64,000 bases of DNA from Streptomyces sp. NRRL F-5123 (GTDB taxonomy: Bacteria; Actinomycetota; Actinomycetes; Streptomycetales; Streptomycetaceae), in contig NZ_JOHY01000009.1 of the NCBI RefSeq assembly GCF_000721495.1, positions 62,001-126,000 on the forward strand, read 5' to 3'. The position numbers were made by a program, and so were the translations under genes. Shown here one piece after another: positions 24,601-32,337 of this stretch (the first letter of the stretch is position 1; every line of letters starts with the position of its first letter). The notes beneath the pieces are model-generated. The model saw nothing but the letters and a program-made list of their open reading frames with translations. It was not told where the DNA came from and searched no databases.

Positions 24601-25949
24601 CCGACCCGCACGCGGACCTGGACCTCTACCTGGTCAGTTCGACCGGCGTGCTGGTCGGCTCGTCCACCCACGGCGGCGCCGAGGAGTCCATCACGGTGGA
24701 CGGCCCGGCGCCCGGCTACTACCAGGTCTACATCGCGGGCACCCATGTGCCGTCCGGCAGCACGGCCGTGGACGTCCAGGACACGGTCTTCTCCGACTCC
24801 CTGGGGCAAGTGACCGTCGACGACGCGCGGCCGGTCACGCTCGCGCACGGCGGCACCCTCGCCGTCCGCGGGCGGCTGACCGCGGACGCGCTGCCCGCCG
24901 AGGGGCGGCGGCTCGTCGGCCGTTTCTCGGTCGCCACCGACCGCGGCGACGTCATCGGCAGCACCGACCTGGTGGTGGAGCGGCTGACGCAGCCGAAGGC
25001 CACCGTCACCGCGAGCTTCGGCCCGGTGGTCGCGTTCGGCCTCAGCGACACCGGTCAGGTCGCGGGATCGCAGCAGGTCGCGGGCAAGTCCGTGCCGATC
25101 CGATGGGACGCCGCGACGGGCGTCACGCAGCTCGCGAACGGCGGTGGCACCAGCGGCTACGTGCTCGGCCAGAGCCGCACCGCCGGCTACGCGGCCGGCC
25201 AGCTGACGATCGGCGGCCGGACCCACGGCGGCGTCTGGAACGCGGCCGGTGACCTCACTGTGCTGCCGATCCCGGACTGGAAGGCGTACACCTTCGACCG
25301 GGCCTTCGCGGTCAACGACTCCGGCACGGTCGTCGGCAATGCCACCGGCTACGTCACCGACCCGGCAACCGGCCGGAACACCGAGGTCAACGACGCCTTC
25401 GTGTGGACGGCGGCGGGCGGCTTCCGCGCCCTGCCGCACCTGACGGCCAACGCGTCGCTCACCGAGCCGCTGGCGATCGCCGACGACGGCACCGTGGTCG
25501 GGCACTCCGCTCTCAACGGCAAGCGCCGGGCGGTGAAGTGGGCGCCCGACGGCACGGTCACCGACCTGGGCACCCTGCCGGGCATGGCCGACAGCTACGC
25601 CCAGGCCGTCAACGCCTCCGGCGAGATCGTCGGCACCAGCGGCGACGACGCGTTCGTGCTGCGGCCGGGCGGCACGATGACCCGGCTGCCCGACTTCGGG
25701 TTCGACGCGCACGCGCTCGGGGTGAACGACGCGGGCTGGATCGTCGGCACCGCCGAGACCGCCCCGGACGACACCACCGCCGTGGTGTGGGACCCGCAGG
25801 GGCGGATGTTCGACCTGGGCGCGATGGTGGACGGCCGGCGCTGGGCGGCGACGGAGGGGATCGGCGTCAACAACGCCGGCCAGGTCGCCTTCTACGCGCT
25901 CGACAAGGCCGACGGCGGTTCGAGCAGGGTCGTCCTGGCCACGCTGTGA
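21642..25949 (+). CDS. Secreted S8 subtilase, 1435 aa, with large Asp-His insertion and C-terminal HAF-type repeats
   Basis: An Arg-rich tip and hydrophobic segment (residues about 22-50) form a Sec or Tat signal peptide. An I9-like propeptide follows (about 75-165). The triad is Asp223 (VGILDTGVDLDHP), His405 (SGTHGTHVAG) and Ser600 (NGTSMASP). The Asp-His distance of 182 residues is far above the usual 30-60; the insert contains two Asp-rich loops (DVNRDGDYTD, DANQDHVFGDGD) that may bind calcium. The C-terminal third has a jelly-roll-like region (about 980-1050) and repeats with the pattern AVNxSGxxVGxS (about 1125-1430), typical of HAF/beta-propeller extracellular repeats. Extracellular proteolysis is likely; substrate unknown. 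Confidence 0.88.
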   Translation: MTPLHRRRSLPATPATPGRHARRGPRLTAAVLAAGLVGAVLGLGTQPATAAASGAHTPRSLGAPRAAAAKAGPHGKFSAHDRTLLQAAQSRKAPAVTVLLATAPDRTARVPAEVAKLGGHAEKVYDHLGYVRASVPTGKAEQLAALADVTALDLDETYRMPDPSPVTAQDARTGRPGPAPAPAPGPRTPAANPYLPTADTGAVDFVKQHPAWDGRGVTVGILDTGVDLDHPALRTTTTGERKVAAWVTATDPVLDGDPTWLEMRTKVTVTGATFTSGGATWTAPAGSYEFQTFAEKNLYRSELGGDVNRDGDYTDVFGVLYRPADHTVWVDANQDHVFGDGDIVRPYAESGQVAHFGTDDPRTAVAETVPFTVEYRDGVDLSARGGPYAGKTADFVSLGLVSGTHGTHVAGITAGHGLFGGAMEGAAPGARIVSERVCVAAGCSDYALTEGMIDAVVNQHVDVVNMSIGGLTALNDGSSVRELLYDRLIDDYGVQLFVSSGNDGPGMNTVAEPSTATEVVSVGASVSKQTWWADYGSEVDAAQALFPFSSRGPREDGDLKPTLVAPGAAVSTVPLWQAGEGVPQAGYDLPPGYAMYNGTSMASPEATGAAALLLSAAGAKHRQVTPAALRTALTSGAAFLPGEPAYAQGAGLISVGRAWQVLARNAQPAAYTVRAPVCSVLSGALATPGSGAGLYNRCAPDQGGQQAGHARTYQLQLTRTDGGSGATALSWLGDDGTFSAPSLVHLARGSATPVAVRALPRSTGAHSAVLRVDDLGTPGVDKLVLVTVVAADGPAAPSFGAERRGVVARNGTDSLFVAVPAGAQAVAVGLSGLAEGSQTRFLAVDPQGKPVEDTAAARCYANYSDPADCDPAARTYHQPMAGVWEFQVDSRRTSPQQANPYQLTAAVQGAAFDPASGTVDEAAVHEPVERGFTVTNTFGPVEAHAVGGALGAMAQERPTVADGQMTGKQITVPRDGKRLEIAMGNAADPHADLDLYLVSSTGVLVGSSTHGGAEESITVDGPAPGYYQVYIAGTHVPSGSTAVDVQDTVFSDSLGQVTVDDARPVTLAHGGTLAVRGRLTADALPAEGRRLVGRFSVATDRGDVIGSTDLVVERLTQPKATVTASFGPVVAFGLSDTGQVAGSQQVAGKSVPIRWDAATGVTQLANGGGTSGYVLGQSRTAGYAAGQLTIGGRTHGGVWNAAGDLTVLPIPDWKAYTFDRAFAVNDSGTVVGNATGYVTDPATGRNTEVNDAFVWTAAGGFRALPHLTANASLTEPLAIADDGTVVGHSALNGKRRAVKWAPDGTVTDLGTLPGMADSYAQAVNASGEIVGTSGDDAFVLRPGGTMTRLPDFGFDAHALGVNDAGWIVGTAETAPDDTTAVVWDPQGRMFDLGAMVDGRRWAATEGIGVNNAGQVAFYALDKADGGSSRVVLATL

Positions 25950-25955
25950 AGGGCC

Positions 25956-25992
25956 GCGGCGCCGCCTCCGTCACGGGGGGAGGCGGCACCGC
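25956..25992. terminator. Bidirectional hairpin terminator
   Basis: GCCGCCTCC (25961-25969) and GGAGGCGGC (25979-25987) pair with a 9-nt loop, and flanking GCGG/CCGC can extend the stem. It lies between the convergent subtilase and regulator genes, which stop at 25949 and 25994. Confidence 0.65.
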
Positions 25993-25993
25993 G

Positions 25994-26791
25994 TCACACC
26001 CAGTTGTTTCGGATGGCGTACCAGCCGAGCTGGACGCGCGAGGTGACGGCCGCCGCGTCCATCAGGGCGCGGATACGGCGCTGCACGGTGCGCGGGGAGG
26101 TGCCGAGCTGGTTGGCCATCGCCGAGTCGGTGAGCCCGGAGAGCATGAGCTGCAGGATCCGGTGGTCGTTCGGGTCCAGGTCGCCCTCCTCGCGCAGGTA
26201 GGGCCGCGAGCGCAGCCAGTGCGCCTCGAACAGCTCGGTGACCAGGGCCACCAGCGGCGGTCTGAGCACCATCGACCGCTCGGGGCTGACCTGGACCACC
26301 GCCACCTTCCCGTCGACGACGGCGAGTTTGGTCAGCGCGTGGTCCACGACCCGCACCGCGTGGCCCTCCGCGAGGCGGCCGTCCAGGGCCTGCACCGCGG
26401 CCGGCTCGACGAGGAAATCCCGGTCGACCAGGACGCGGTAGGCGACGTCGGCCAGGACGCTGCGCGGGTTCTCCGCCCCCAGGTACTCCGGCGGCGCGGG
26501 GGCCGGTGCGCCGATCGTCGTCGGGACGGGCGCGACCGTGTTGGCGCCGGACTGGCACACCAGGATCGACGTCCGCGCCCCGTACTCCAGCTCCAGCAGC
26601 AGGCGCCCCTGAGCCTCCCTGCCGTCGACGTAGCTGACGAGCCCGGGGGCGGCCGTGCCCCGCTGCCGGTCGCGGGCCTCCAGGAGGTCCGACACCGTCG
26701 ACTCGGCCCGGCGCAGGTCCTCCTGAAGCCGCGTGAGCAGGTCGGACAGCGAGGACAGTGCGGGCGTCGGCACCGAGGGGTCGGACGGCAT
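25994..26791 (-). CDS. TrmB/LuxR-like HTH transcriptional regulator (protease-island regulator 1)
   Basis: The 265-aa protein has an N-terminal helical segment, a central domain (about 45-195, PLD-like/TrmB-type effector region with VVDHALTKLAVVDGKVAVVQ) and a C-terminal LuxR-type helix-turn-helix (about 205-260; MLSGLTDSAMANQLGTSPRT then VQRRI). The same architecture, with a related C-terminal end, is seen in the protein at 31223-32266. It is divergent from the dockerin-bearing subtilase gene and convergent with the first subtilase. Control of the neighbouring protease genes is inferred only from position. Confidence 0.75.
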   Translation of the reverse strand: MPSDPSVPTPALSSLSDLLTRLQEDLRRAESTVSDLLEARDRQRGTAAPGLVSYVDGREAQGRLLLELEYGARTSILVCQSGANTVAPVPTTIGAPAPAPPEYLGAENPRSVLADVAYRVLVDRDFLVEPAAVQALDGRLAEGHAVRVVDHALTKLAVVDGKVAVVQVSPERSMVLRPPLVALVTELFEAHWLRSRPYLREEGDLDPNDHRILQLMLSGLTDSAMANQLGTSPRTVQRRIRALMDAAAVTSRVQLGWYAIRNNWV

Positions 26792-27013
26792 GCCGCCCAG
26801 TCTCCTGCATTGCCCCGCGGCCCGGGCACGGACCCCCGCCCGCCGGAAGGCACCCCGGGTGGCGATTTGCCGTCACGGCGCGGTCTCGCCATCCGGAGGG
26901 ATTCTCCGCGGGGCACCGGCGCGGGCATTCTCGTCGGACGCCGACCGTTCCACCTGCGCACATGCGGTGGGGCGGTCGGCGGCACCTGCCCCGCCCAGGA
27001 CTGGAAGCACCTG

Positions 27014-30000
27014 ATGCACCCTCATATACCGCGCCGCCCGCGCCGGTGGGCCGTACCGGCCGCGGCGCTCTCGGCCCTCCTCCTCGGCCTCGGGCTGCCC
27101 GCCCCGGCCCACGCCTCCGGCTCGGGACCTGAGACGGGCGACGCCGCACGGCTGCTCTCCTCGCTCAGCTCCGAGCAGCTCCAGGCGCTGCACCGGCTGA
27201 GCGCCGTCGACACGGCGGCGCTCCACTTCGAGGACCGCAGCGCGCTGGAGTCCGGCAAGCCGGTCGACGTGATCGTGCGCTTCCGGCAGCCGCCCGCGAC
27301 CGCCGCCCGGCTGCTGGCCGCCGAGCAGGGGCGCACCCTGACCGCGGACTCGGCGGACCGGGCCGTGCGGGACGCGCACACGTCCTTCACCGCGGACCTC
27401 GCGAAGGCCATGCCGGGCGGCGCCGCGAAGAAGGCGGGCGGCGGGGGCTACACCGTGCACCGCAGCTACACCCGCAGCTTCGACGGCGTCGGCATGACCC
27501 TGCCCGGCGACAAGGTCGCCGGGCTGCTGGCGCTCAACCAGGTCGCGGCGGTGTGGCCGGACGCGGCGGTGCACGCGCTGGACGACGCGCAGGGCGGCGG
27601 CGCGGCCGCGGCCGCGCAGGACGGGAGCGACGACGAGGCGATCGCCGCGGGCCTGGCCCGCCTGCACGCCGAGGGCGTCACCGGCAAGGGCGTCAAGGTC
27701 GGCATCATCGACACCGGCATCGACTACCGCCACCCGGACCTGAAGGACGCCTACGCGGGCGGCTACGACTTCGTCGACGACGACGCGGACCCGATGGAGA
27801 CCACGTACGCCGACTGGAAGGCCTCCGGGCGGGCGGAGCGGTACAACGGCGAGACGTTCTACACCCTGCACGGCACGCACGTGGCCGGCATCGTCGCCGG
27901 AGGCGGCGACCCGGAAACCGCCCGCGCGGCGCACGGTGTCGCGCCCGGCGCGAAGGTGTACGCCTACCGGGTGCTCGGCCCGTACGGCAGCGGCAGCGCG
28001 AGCGCGGTGCTGGCCGGGATGGATCGGGCCGACCAAGACGGCATGGACGTCGTCAACATGTCGCTGGGCAGCGCCGTCAACGACCCGCTGGGGCCGGAGT
28101 CGGTCGCCGCGGACACCCTGGTGCTGGACGGGGTCACCACCGTCATCGCCGCGGGCAACAGCGGCCCGGGCGCGTACAGCCTCGGCTCCCCCGGCGCGGC
28201 GGCGCTGCCGCTCACGGTCGGGGCGAACGACAGCCCGCTGACGCTGCCGTCGTACACGGTCGCCGGCGGCGGCGTCTCCGCGCAGGCCCGGCTGGTCGCG
28301 CAGCCCTACGGCGACGCGCTCGACCGGCTTGCCCAGGGCACGTACCCGGTGGCGGACGCCGGGACGGGCACCGCGTCGGGCTACGCGGGCAAGGACGTCA
28401 CCGGCAAGGCCGTGCTGGTGCGGCGCGGCGGGATCAGCCTCGACGAGAAGGTCACGCGGGCCCGCTCGCAGGGGGCGGCCGCGGTGCTGCTGGTCAACGA
28501 CAACGCCGCCGAGGGCCACATCCCGTACTACCTCGGTGAGAGTGCGACCTACGCCCCGGCCTTCTCCCTGACCGCGGCCGACGGGGCCGCGCTGGAGGCG
28601 GCCGCGGGCGCGTCCGTGTCCTTCGCGCCGGGAGGCGACTTCGTGCTGGGCGGCGACGGGCTCGCCGACTTCAGCTCGCGGGGCCCGGCCTACGGGACGA
28701 ACACCATCAAGCCGGAGGTCACCGCCCCCGGCGTGAGCATCCTGTCGTCCGTCCCCGCCGACGTGGTGAACGCGGGCGGCGCCGCAGACGACTGGACGTA
28801 CGCCTACGAGCGGCTCAGCGGCACCTCGATGGCCACCCCGTACGTCGCGGGGGCCGCGGCCCTGCTGCTCCAGCACGACCCGCGGCTGACCCCGGACGGC
28901 GTGCGGACGGCGCTGATGAACACCGCCCGCCCGCTGGAGGGCGACACCAGCGTCTTCGACCGCGGCGCGGGCCGCATCGACCCCTACGCCGCCGTGCACG
29001 CCACGGCCTCGGTGGACGTCGCCGCGACGACGGCGTACACCGACCTGGAGGGCGCCACGGCGCAGCGCGCGTACCGCACGGGCGCGCTGGACTACGGCAC
29101 CCTGCCGCTCGGCGAGGCGTACGCGCGGTCGGACGGCCTCCAGGTGCGCAACGACTCCGGCGAGCCGGTCCGCTACACCGTGGCGGCGGCCTTCACCCGC
29201 GGCTCGGGCTCCTCCGGGGACGCCGCCGCGGCGGGCATCACCCTCACCGCGACGCCCCGCGTCACGGTCGGCGGGCACGGCAGGGGGACGGTCCGCACCC
29301 GGCTGCAGGTGCCGGCGAGCGCGCCCGCGGGGCTGTACGAGGGCGAGCTGACCCTGACCCCCGACGGCGCGGGGCACCCGGCGCTGCACGTGCCGTTCGG
29401 CATGCGCGTGGTCAAAACAGGGCTGGCGCGGCTGGACATGACCAAGCCGGTGCTGTCCACCAGCCAGGGCACGGGCGTCGGAAGCGCCGCGGGCGGCCAG
29501 GCGCAGTTCGACCTGCAGATGGCCGGGCAGCTCGACTCCGTCGAGATCTTCCTCGACGACGCCTCCGGGAACGACATCGGCTACATCGGCTACATCGACA
29601 CGACGGGCCTGACCGAGGGCGTGCTCTACGGCCCCGCGGACGTCAAGGGCTACTACCACCCGCTCACCGGCCGCGCCGACACCCCGGTCGACCCGCGCGG
29701 GAAGTGGCCGGCCGACGGCCACTACAAGCTGCGCGTCGTGGGCAGGGACGCGCAGGGCGGCACCTACCCCGAACTGCGCGACATCTACGTCGACTCGAAG
29801 GCGCCGTCGTACACCGACGGCTACGGCGCCTGGGACCCGGCGCACCCGACCGTCGTCGAACGCCCGGTCGGCACCACGGCGTTCGACATCACCGGCACGC
29901 TGCACGACAACGAGGCCGACGCCGAGCGCGCCGCGGGGATCGACATCGGGCAGGGGGACAACGCGCTGAACTACTCGACGTTCAGCCCGGTCGCGCCCGA

Positions 30001-31135
30001 GGCGGCGCTCACGCCCGACGCGAACGGCCGGGTCTCCGGCCGGGTCTCGCTCCCGACCGGCCCGCCGGTCGGCTTCGTGAAGATGTGGCCGACGGACGCC
30101 GCGGGCAACATCGGCGACGTACGGCTGGTCAACGTGATCGACGCCGGCCGCCCGTACGTCGTAGGTGACGCCTCCGCGGAATCCGCCCGGCCCGGCGACC
30201 TGGTCACGTACACCCTCACCGGGCACAACCTCCAGCAGTGGACGTCCTTCAACAGCCAGATCCGCTACGACGCGCGGAACGTCGCGATCGTGTCGGTGGA
30301 GACCGCCGCGCAGCTGGCGCGGTACGGGCCGTCGCCCGTGACGACCGCACAGAGCGGTAGCGGGGCCTCGGCCTTCACGACGGCCTCCTTCGGCGTCGCG
30401 GAGCCGGACGGGATCAGCGGCGCCTCCGTCCAGCTGCTGAAGGTGACCTACCGGGTCCTGGACGGCGCCTGGACCGAGAACGCGGGCCTGAACACCGGCA
30501 CCACCGGAGCCGTCCGGAGCGACGGCACCAAGGTGCAGCTCAACACGCAGTTCTACGGCTCGGTCCGCAAGCTCAACCCGACGTCGACCTTCATCGCCCG
30601 CCCGGCCGCGGAGGCACTGCTCACCCCGGGCCTGGCGTTCGACCCGGCCCGCGACTACTCGGCGGACGGCATCACCGCGACGCTCACCGCCCCGGACGGC
30701 ACCCGGCACGTCCTCACGCCGGACGCCACCGGCCGGATGTCCCTGGGCGGACTCCCGCCGACCGACCGGCCCTACCGGCTGGAGGTGCGCGCGCCCGGCC
30801 ACTTCACCTGGTACGAGGACGTCGACACCGCGCTGCGCGGTGACTGGGGCACCGCGGGCACGACCGCGACCACGGCGGCGGCGCTCGTCGCCGGGGACGT
30901 CAACGGCGACGACGTCGTGGACGTCCGGGACGCGGCGGCGGTCTACGCGGCCCGCGGCACCGCCGACCGGGCCGCGGACATCGACCACGACGGCGTGGTC
31001 GGGCCGAAGGACCTGCACTGGGTCGTCACCGACTACCTGATGCAGAACAGCACCGCCGACCACCTCACCGCCCCCGTCACGGAGGTGAAGGGGAAGACCC
31101 TGGAGGACTACGTCGCGCTGACGGCGGCGGGCTGA
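27014..31135 (+). CDS. Secreted S8 subtilase, 1373 aa, with PA domain, cohesin-like and dockerin-like C-terminus
   Basis: The ATG at 27014 gives a clean Sec signal peptide with the AHAS cleavage site near residue 35. After an I9-like propeptide (about 75-200) the catalytic domain has Asp233 (VGIIDTGIDYRHP), His286 (LHGTHVAG) and Ser605 (SGTSMATP), with a protease-associated insert (about 455-540, KDVTGKAVLVRRGG). Fn3-like beta domains follow. Residues about 1055-1180 resemble a cohesin or cohesin-like module (ARPGDLVTYTLTGHNLQ). Residues about 1294-1345 carry two dockerin-type calcium loops (DVNGDDVVDVRD and DIDHDGVVGPKD). Dockerin and cohesin pairs mediate assembly in cellulosomes; the meaning in one actinomycete protease is open. 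Confidence 0.85.
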   Translation: MHPHIPRRPRRWAVPAAALSALLLGLGLPAPAHASGSGPETGDAARLLSSLSSEQLQALHRLSAVDTAALHFEDRSALESGKPVDVIVRFRQPPATAARLLAAEQGRTLTADSADRAVRDAHTSFTADLAKAMPGGAAKKAGGGGYTVHRSYTRSFDGVGMTLPGDKVAGLLALNQVAAVWPDAAVHALDDAQGGGAAAAAQDGSDDEAIAAGLARLHAEGVTGKGVKVGIIDTGIDYRHPDLKDAYAGGYDFVDDDADPMETTYADWKASGRAERYNGETFYTLHGTHVAGIVAGGGDPETARAAHGVAPGAKVYAYRVLGPYGSGSASAVLAGMDRADQDGMDVVNMSLGSAVNDPLGPESVAADTLVLDGVTTVIAAGNSGPGAYSLGSPGAAALPLTVGANDSPLTLPSYTVAGGGVSAQARLVAQPYGDALDRLAQGTYPVADAGTGTASGYAGKDVTGKAVLVRRGGISLDEKVTRARSQGAAAVLLVNDNAAEGHIPYYLGESATYAPAFSLTAADGAALEAAAGASVSFAPGGDFVLGGDGLADFSSRGPAYGTNTIKPEVTAPGVSILSSVPADVVNAGGAADDWTYAYERLSGTSMATPYVAGAAALLLQHDPRLTPDGVRTALMNTARPLEGDTSVFDRGAGRIDPYAAVHATASVDVAATTAYTDLEGATAQRAYRTGALDYGTLPLGEAYARSDGLQVRNDSGEPVRYTVAAAFTRGSGSSGDAAAAGITLTATPRVTVGGHGRGTVRTRLQVPASAPAGLYEGELTLTPDGAGHPALHVPFGMRVVKTGLARLDMTKPVLSTSQGTGVGSAAGGQAQFDLQMAGQLDSVEIFLDDASGNDIGYIGYIDTTGLTEGVLYGPADVKGYYHPLTGRADTPVDPRGKWPADGHYKLRVVGRDAQGGTYPELRDIYVDSKAPSYTDGYGAWDPAHPTVVERPVGTTAFDITGTLHDNEADAERAAGIDIGQGDNALNYSTFSPVAPEAALTPDANGRVSGRVSLPTGPPVGFVKMWPTDAAGNIGDVRLVNVIDAGRPYVVGDASAESARPGDLVTYTLTGHNLQQWTSFNSQIRYDARNVAIVSVETAAQLARYGPSPVTTAQSGSGASAFTTASFGVAEPDGISGASVQLLKVTYRVLDGAWTENAGLNTGTTGAVRSDGTKVQLNTQFYGSVRKLNPTSTFIARPAAEALLTPGLAFDPARDYSADGITATLTAPDGTRHVLTPDATGRMSLGGLPPTDRPYRLEVRAPGHFTWYEDVDTALRGDWGTAGTTATTAAALVAGDVNGDDVVDVRDAAAVYAARGTADRAADIDHDGVVGPKDLHWVVTDYLMQNSTADHLTAPVTEVKGKTLEDYVALTAAG

Positions 31136-31150
31136 CGGGGGACCACAGGC

Positions 31151-31193
31151 GCCGCGGGCGGCGGGGCGGGGATCGGCCCCCGCCGCCCGCGGC
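31151..31193 (+). terminator. Strong hairpin terminator after the second subtilase
   Basis: A perfect 16-bp inverted repeat (31151-31166 and 31178-31193, GC only) with an 11-nt loop begins 15 bp after the stop at 31135. Confidence 0.75.
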
Positions 31194-31222
31194 TTCGGCA
31201 CGTCCGCAAGGGAGCACGACAC

Positions 31223-32266
31223 GTGACGCCATCGACCGGCCCGGATCCCGGACCGCCCTCCCCCGCGCCCGACTGGGACACCCTCGGCATCGCCCCGCTC
31301 ACCCGCGAGGTGTACCTGGCGGCGCTGCGCGACCCGGACGCCGGGGTCGCCGGCTGGGCGGCGGCGCTGGGGGTGTCGGCGGCCAGGGTGCGCAGGGCCG
31401 CCGAACAGCTGCTGCGGCAGGGCCTGCTGCGGCGCGGCGCCGGGCGGCCCGGCAGGCTGGAGCCGGCCGACCCGCGGGAGGCGCTGCGCTCGCTGGTGCG
31501 GCAGCGGCGGGAGGGCGCCGCGCTGTTCGCCGCCGCCGCGGAGGCGCTGAGCGGGCTGCTCGGCGCGGAGTACGAGCGCGGCCGGGTGCACCGCACGCCG
31601 CAGGGCATCCTGGAGGTGGTGGAGGGCGGGCCGGCCGTCACGCGCCGCATCGAGGAGCTGATCGGCACCGCGGACCGGGAGCTGTGCGGCATCGACGCGC
31701 CGCCGTACGTGGGCGAGCAGGCGCCGATGTCGGCGGCCGAGGCGCGGGCGCTGGCCCGTGGGGTCCGCTTCCGCTCGCTGTACGCGGTGGAGATGCTCGA
31801 CGACCCGGGCCGCGTCGCCCACCTCACGTCGATGACCGCGGCGGGCGAGGAGGCGCGGGTGCTCTCCGACGCGCCGCTGAAACTGCTGCTGATCGACGGG
31901 CGGGCCGCGCTGCTGCCGCTCACCGCGGGCGAGGCCACGGACGGCCACCGGGCCCTGGTGGTGCGCGGATCGGCGATGGTGGACGCGCTGCAGGCGCTGT
32001 TCGAGGCGCTGTGGAAGCAGGGCGCGCCGATCCGCGGCCGGGGACGCTTCCCCGATCCGGCGCTGCTGGCGGACGGCGGGCTGGCCGCCGAGGAGCAGGA
32101 GCTGGTGGAGCTGCTGGGCGCGGGGATGACCGACGAGTCGATCGCCCGCCACTACGGGGTGAGCGTGCGCACGCTGCGGCGCCGGGTGCGGGTGCTCCAG
32201 GACCGGCTGGGCAGCACGGGGCGCTTCCAGGCGGGGGTGCGGGCGGCGCAGCGCGGCTGGCTGTAG
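31223..32266 (+). CDS. HTH regulator of the TrmB/LuxR type (protease-island regulator 2)
   Basis: The 347-aa protein has an N-terminal winged helix that scans like a TrmB domain (about 10-75; LTREVYLAALRDPDAGVAGW), a central effector domain (about 110-255) and a C-terminal LuxR-like HTH (MTDESIARHYGVSVRTLRRR). It ends with GRFQAGVRAAQRGWL, matching the SRVQLGWYAIRNNWV end of regulator 1 in layout. A GGGAG ribosome site lies before the GTG. It is codirectional with and just downstream of the dockerin subtilase, and convergent with the sedolisin gene. Confidence 0.78.
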   Translation: MTPSTGPDPGPPSPAPDWDTLGIAPLTREVYLAALRDPDAGVAGWAAALGVSAARVRRAAEQLLRQGLLRRGAGRPGRLEPADPREALRSLVRQRREGAALFAAAAEALSGLLGAEYERGRVHRTPQGILEVVEGGPAVTRRIEELIGTADRELCGIDAPPYVGEQAPMSAAEARALARGVRFRSLYAVEMLDDPGRVAHLTSMTAAGEEARVLSDAPLKLLLIDGRAALLPLTAGEATDGHRALVVRGSAMVDALQALFEALWKQGAPIRGRGRFPDPALLADGGLAAEEQELVELLGAGMTDESIARHYGVSVRTLRRRVRVLQDRLGSTGRFQAGVRAAQRGWL

Positions 32267-32270
32267 CCGC

Positions 32271-32302
32271 GCCGCCCGGCCGGGGACGACGGCCGGGGCG
32301 GC
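32271..32302. terminator. Bidirectional hairpin terminator
   Basis: GCCGCCCGGCCG pairs with CGGCCGGGGCGGC (one bulge) around a short loop, immediately after the regulator stop at 32266 and 36 bp from the sedolisin stop at 32338. Confidence 0.6.
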
Positions 32303-32337
32303 GGGCGGAGCGCGGTCAGGCGGCGCTCAGGCGACGG

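Noticed and set aside
21669..25712. Long open frame on the minus strand through the first subtilase (about 1350 codons)
   Set aside because: Composition is the repetitive Arg/Gly/Ala/Val pattern of antisense frames in high-GC DNA; the plus strand carries the complete S8 triad.
26873..32152. Very long minus-strand open frame (about 1760 codons) across the second subtilase and regulator 2
   Set aside because: It crosses two clear plus-strand genes and lacks any domain; a high-GC shadow frame.
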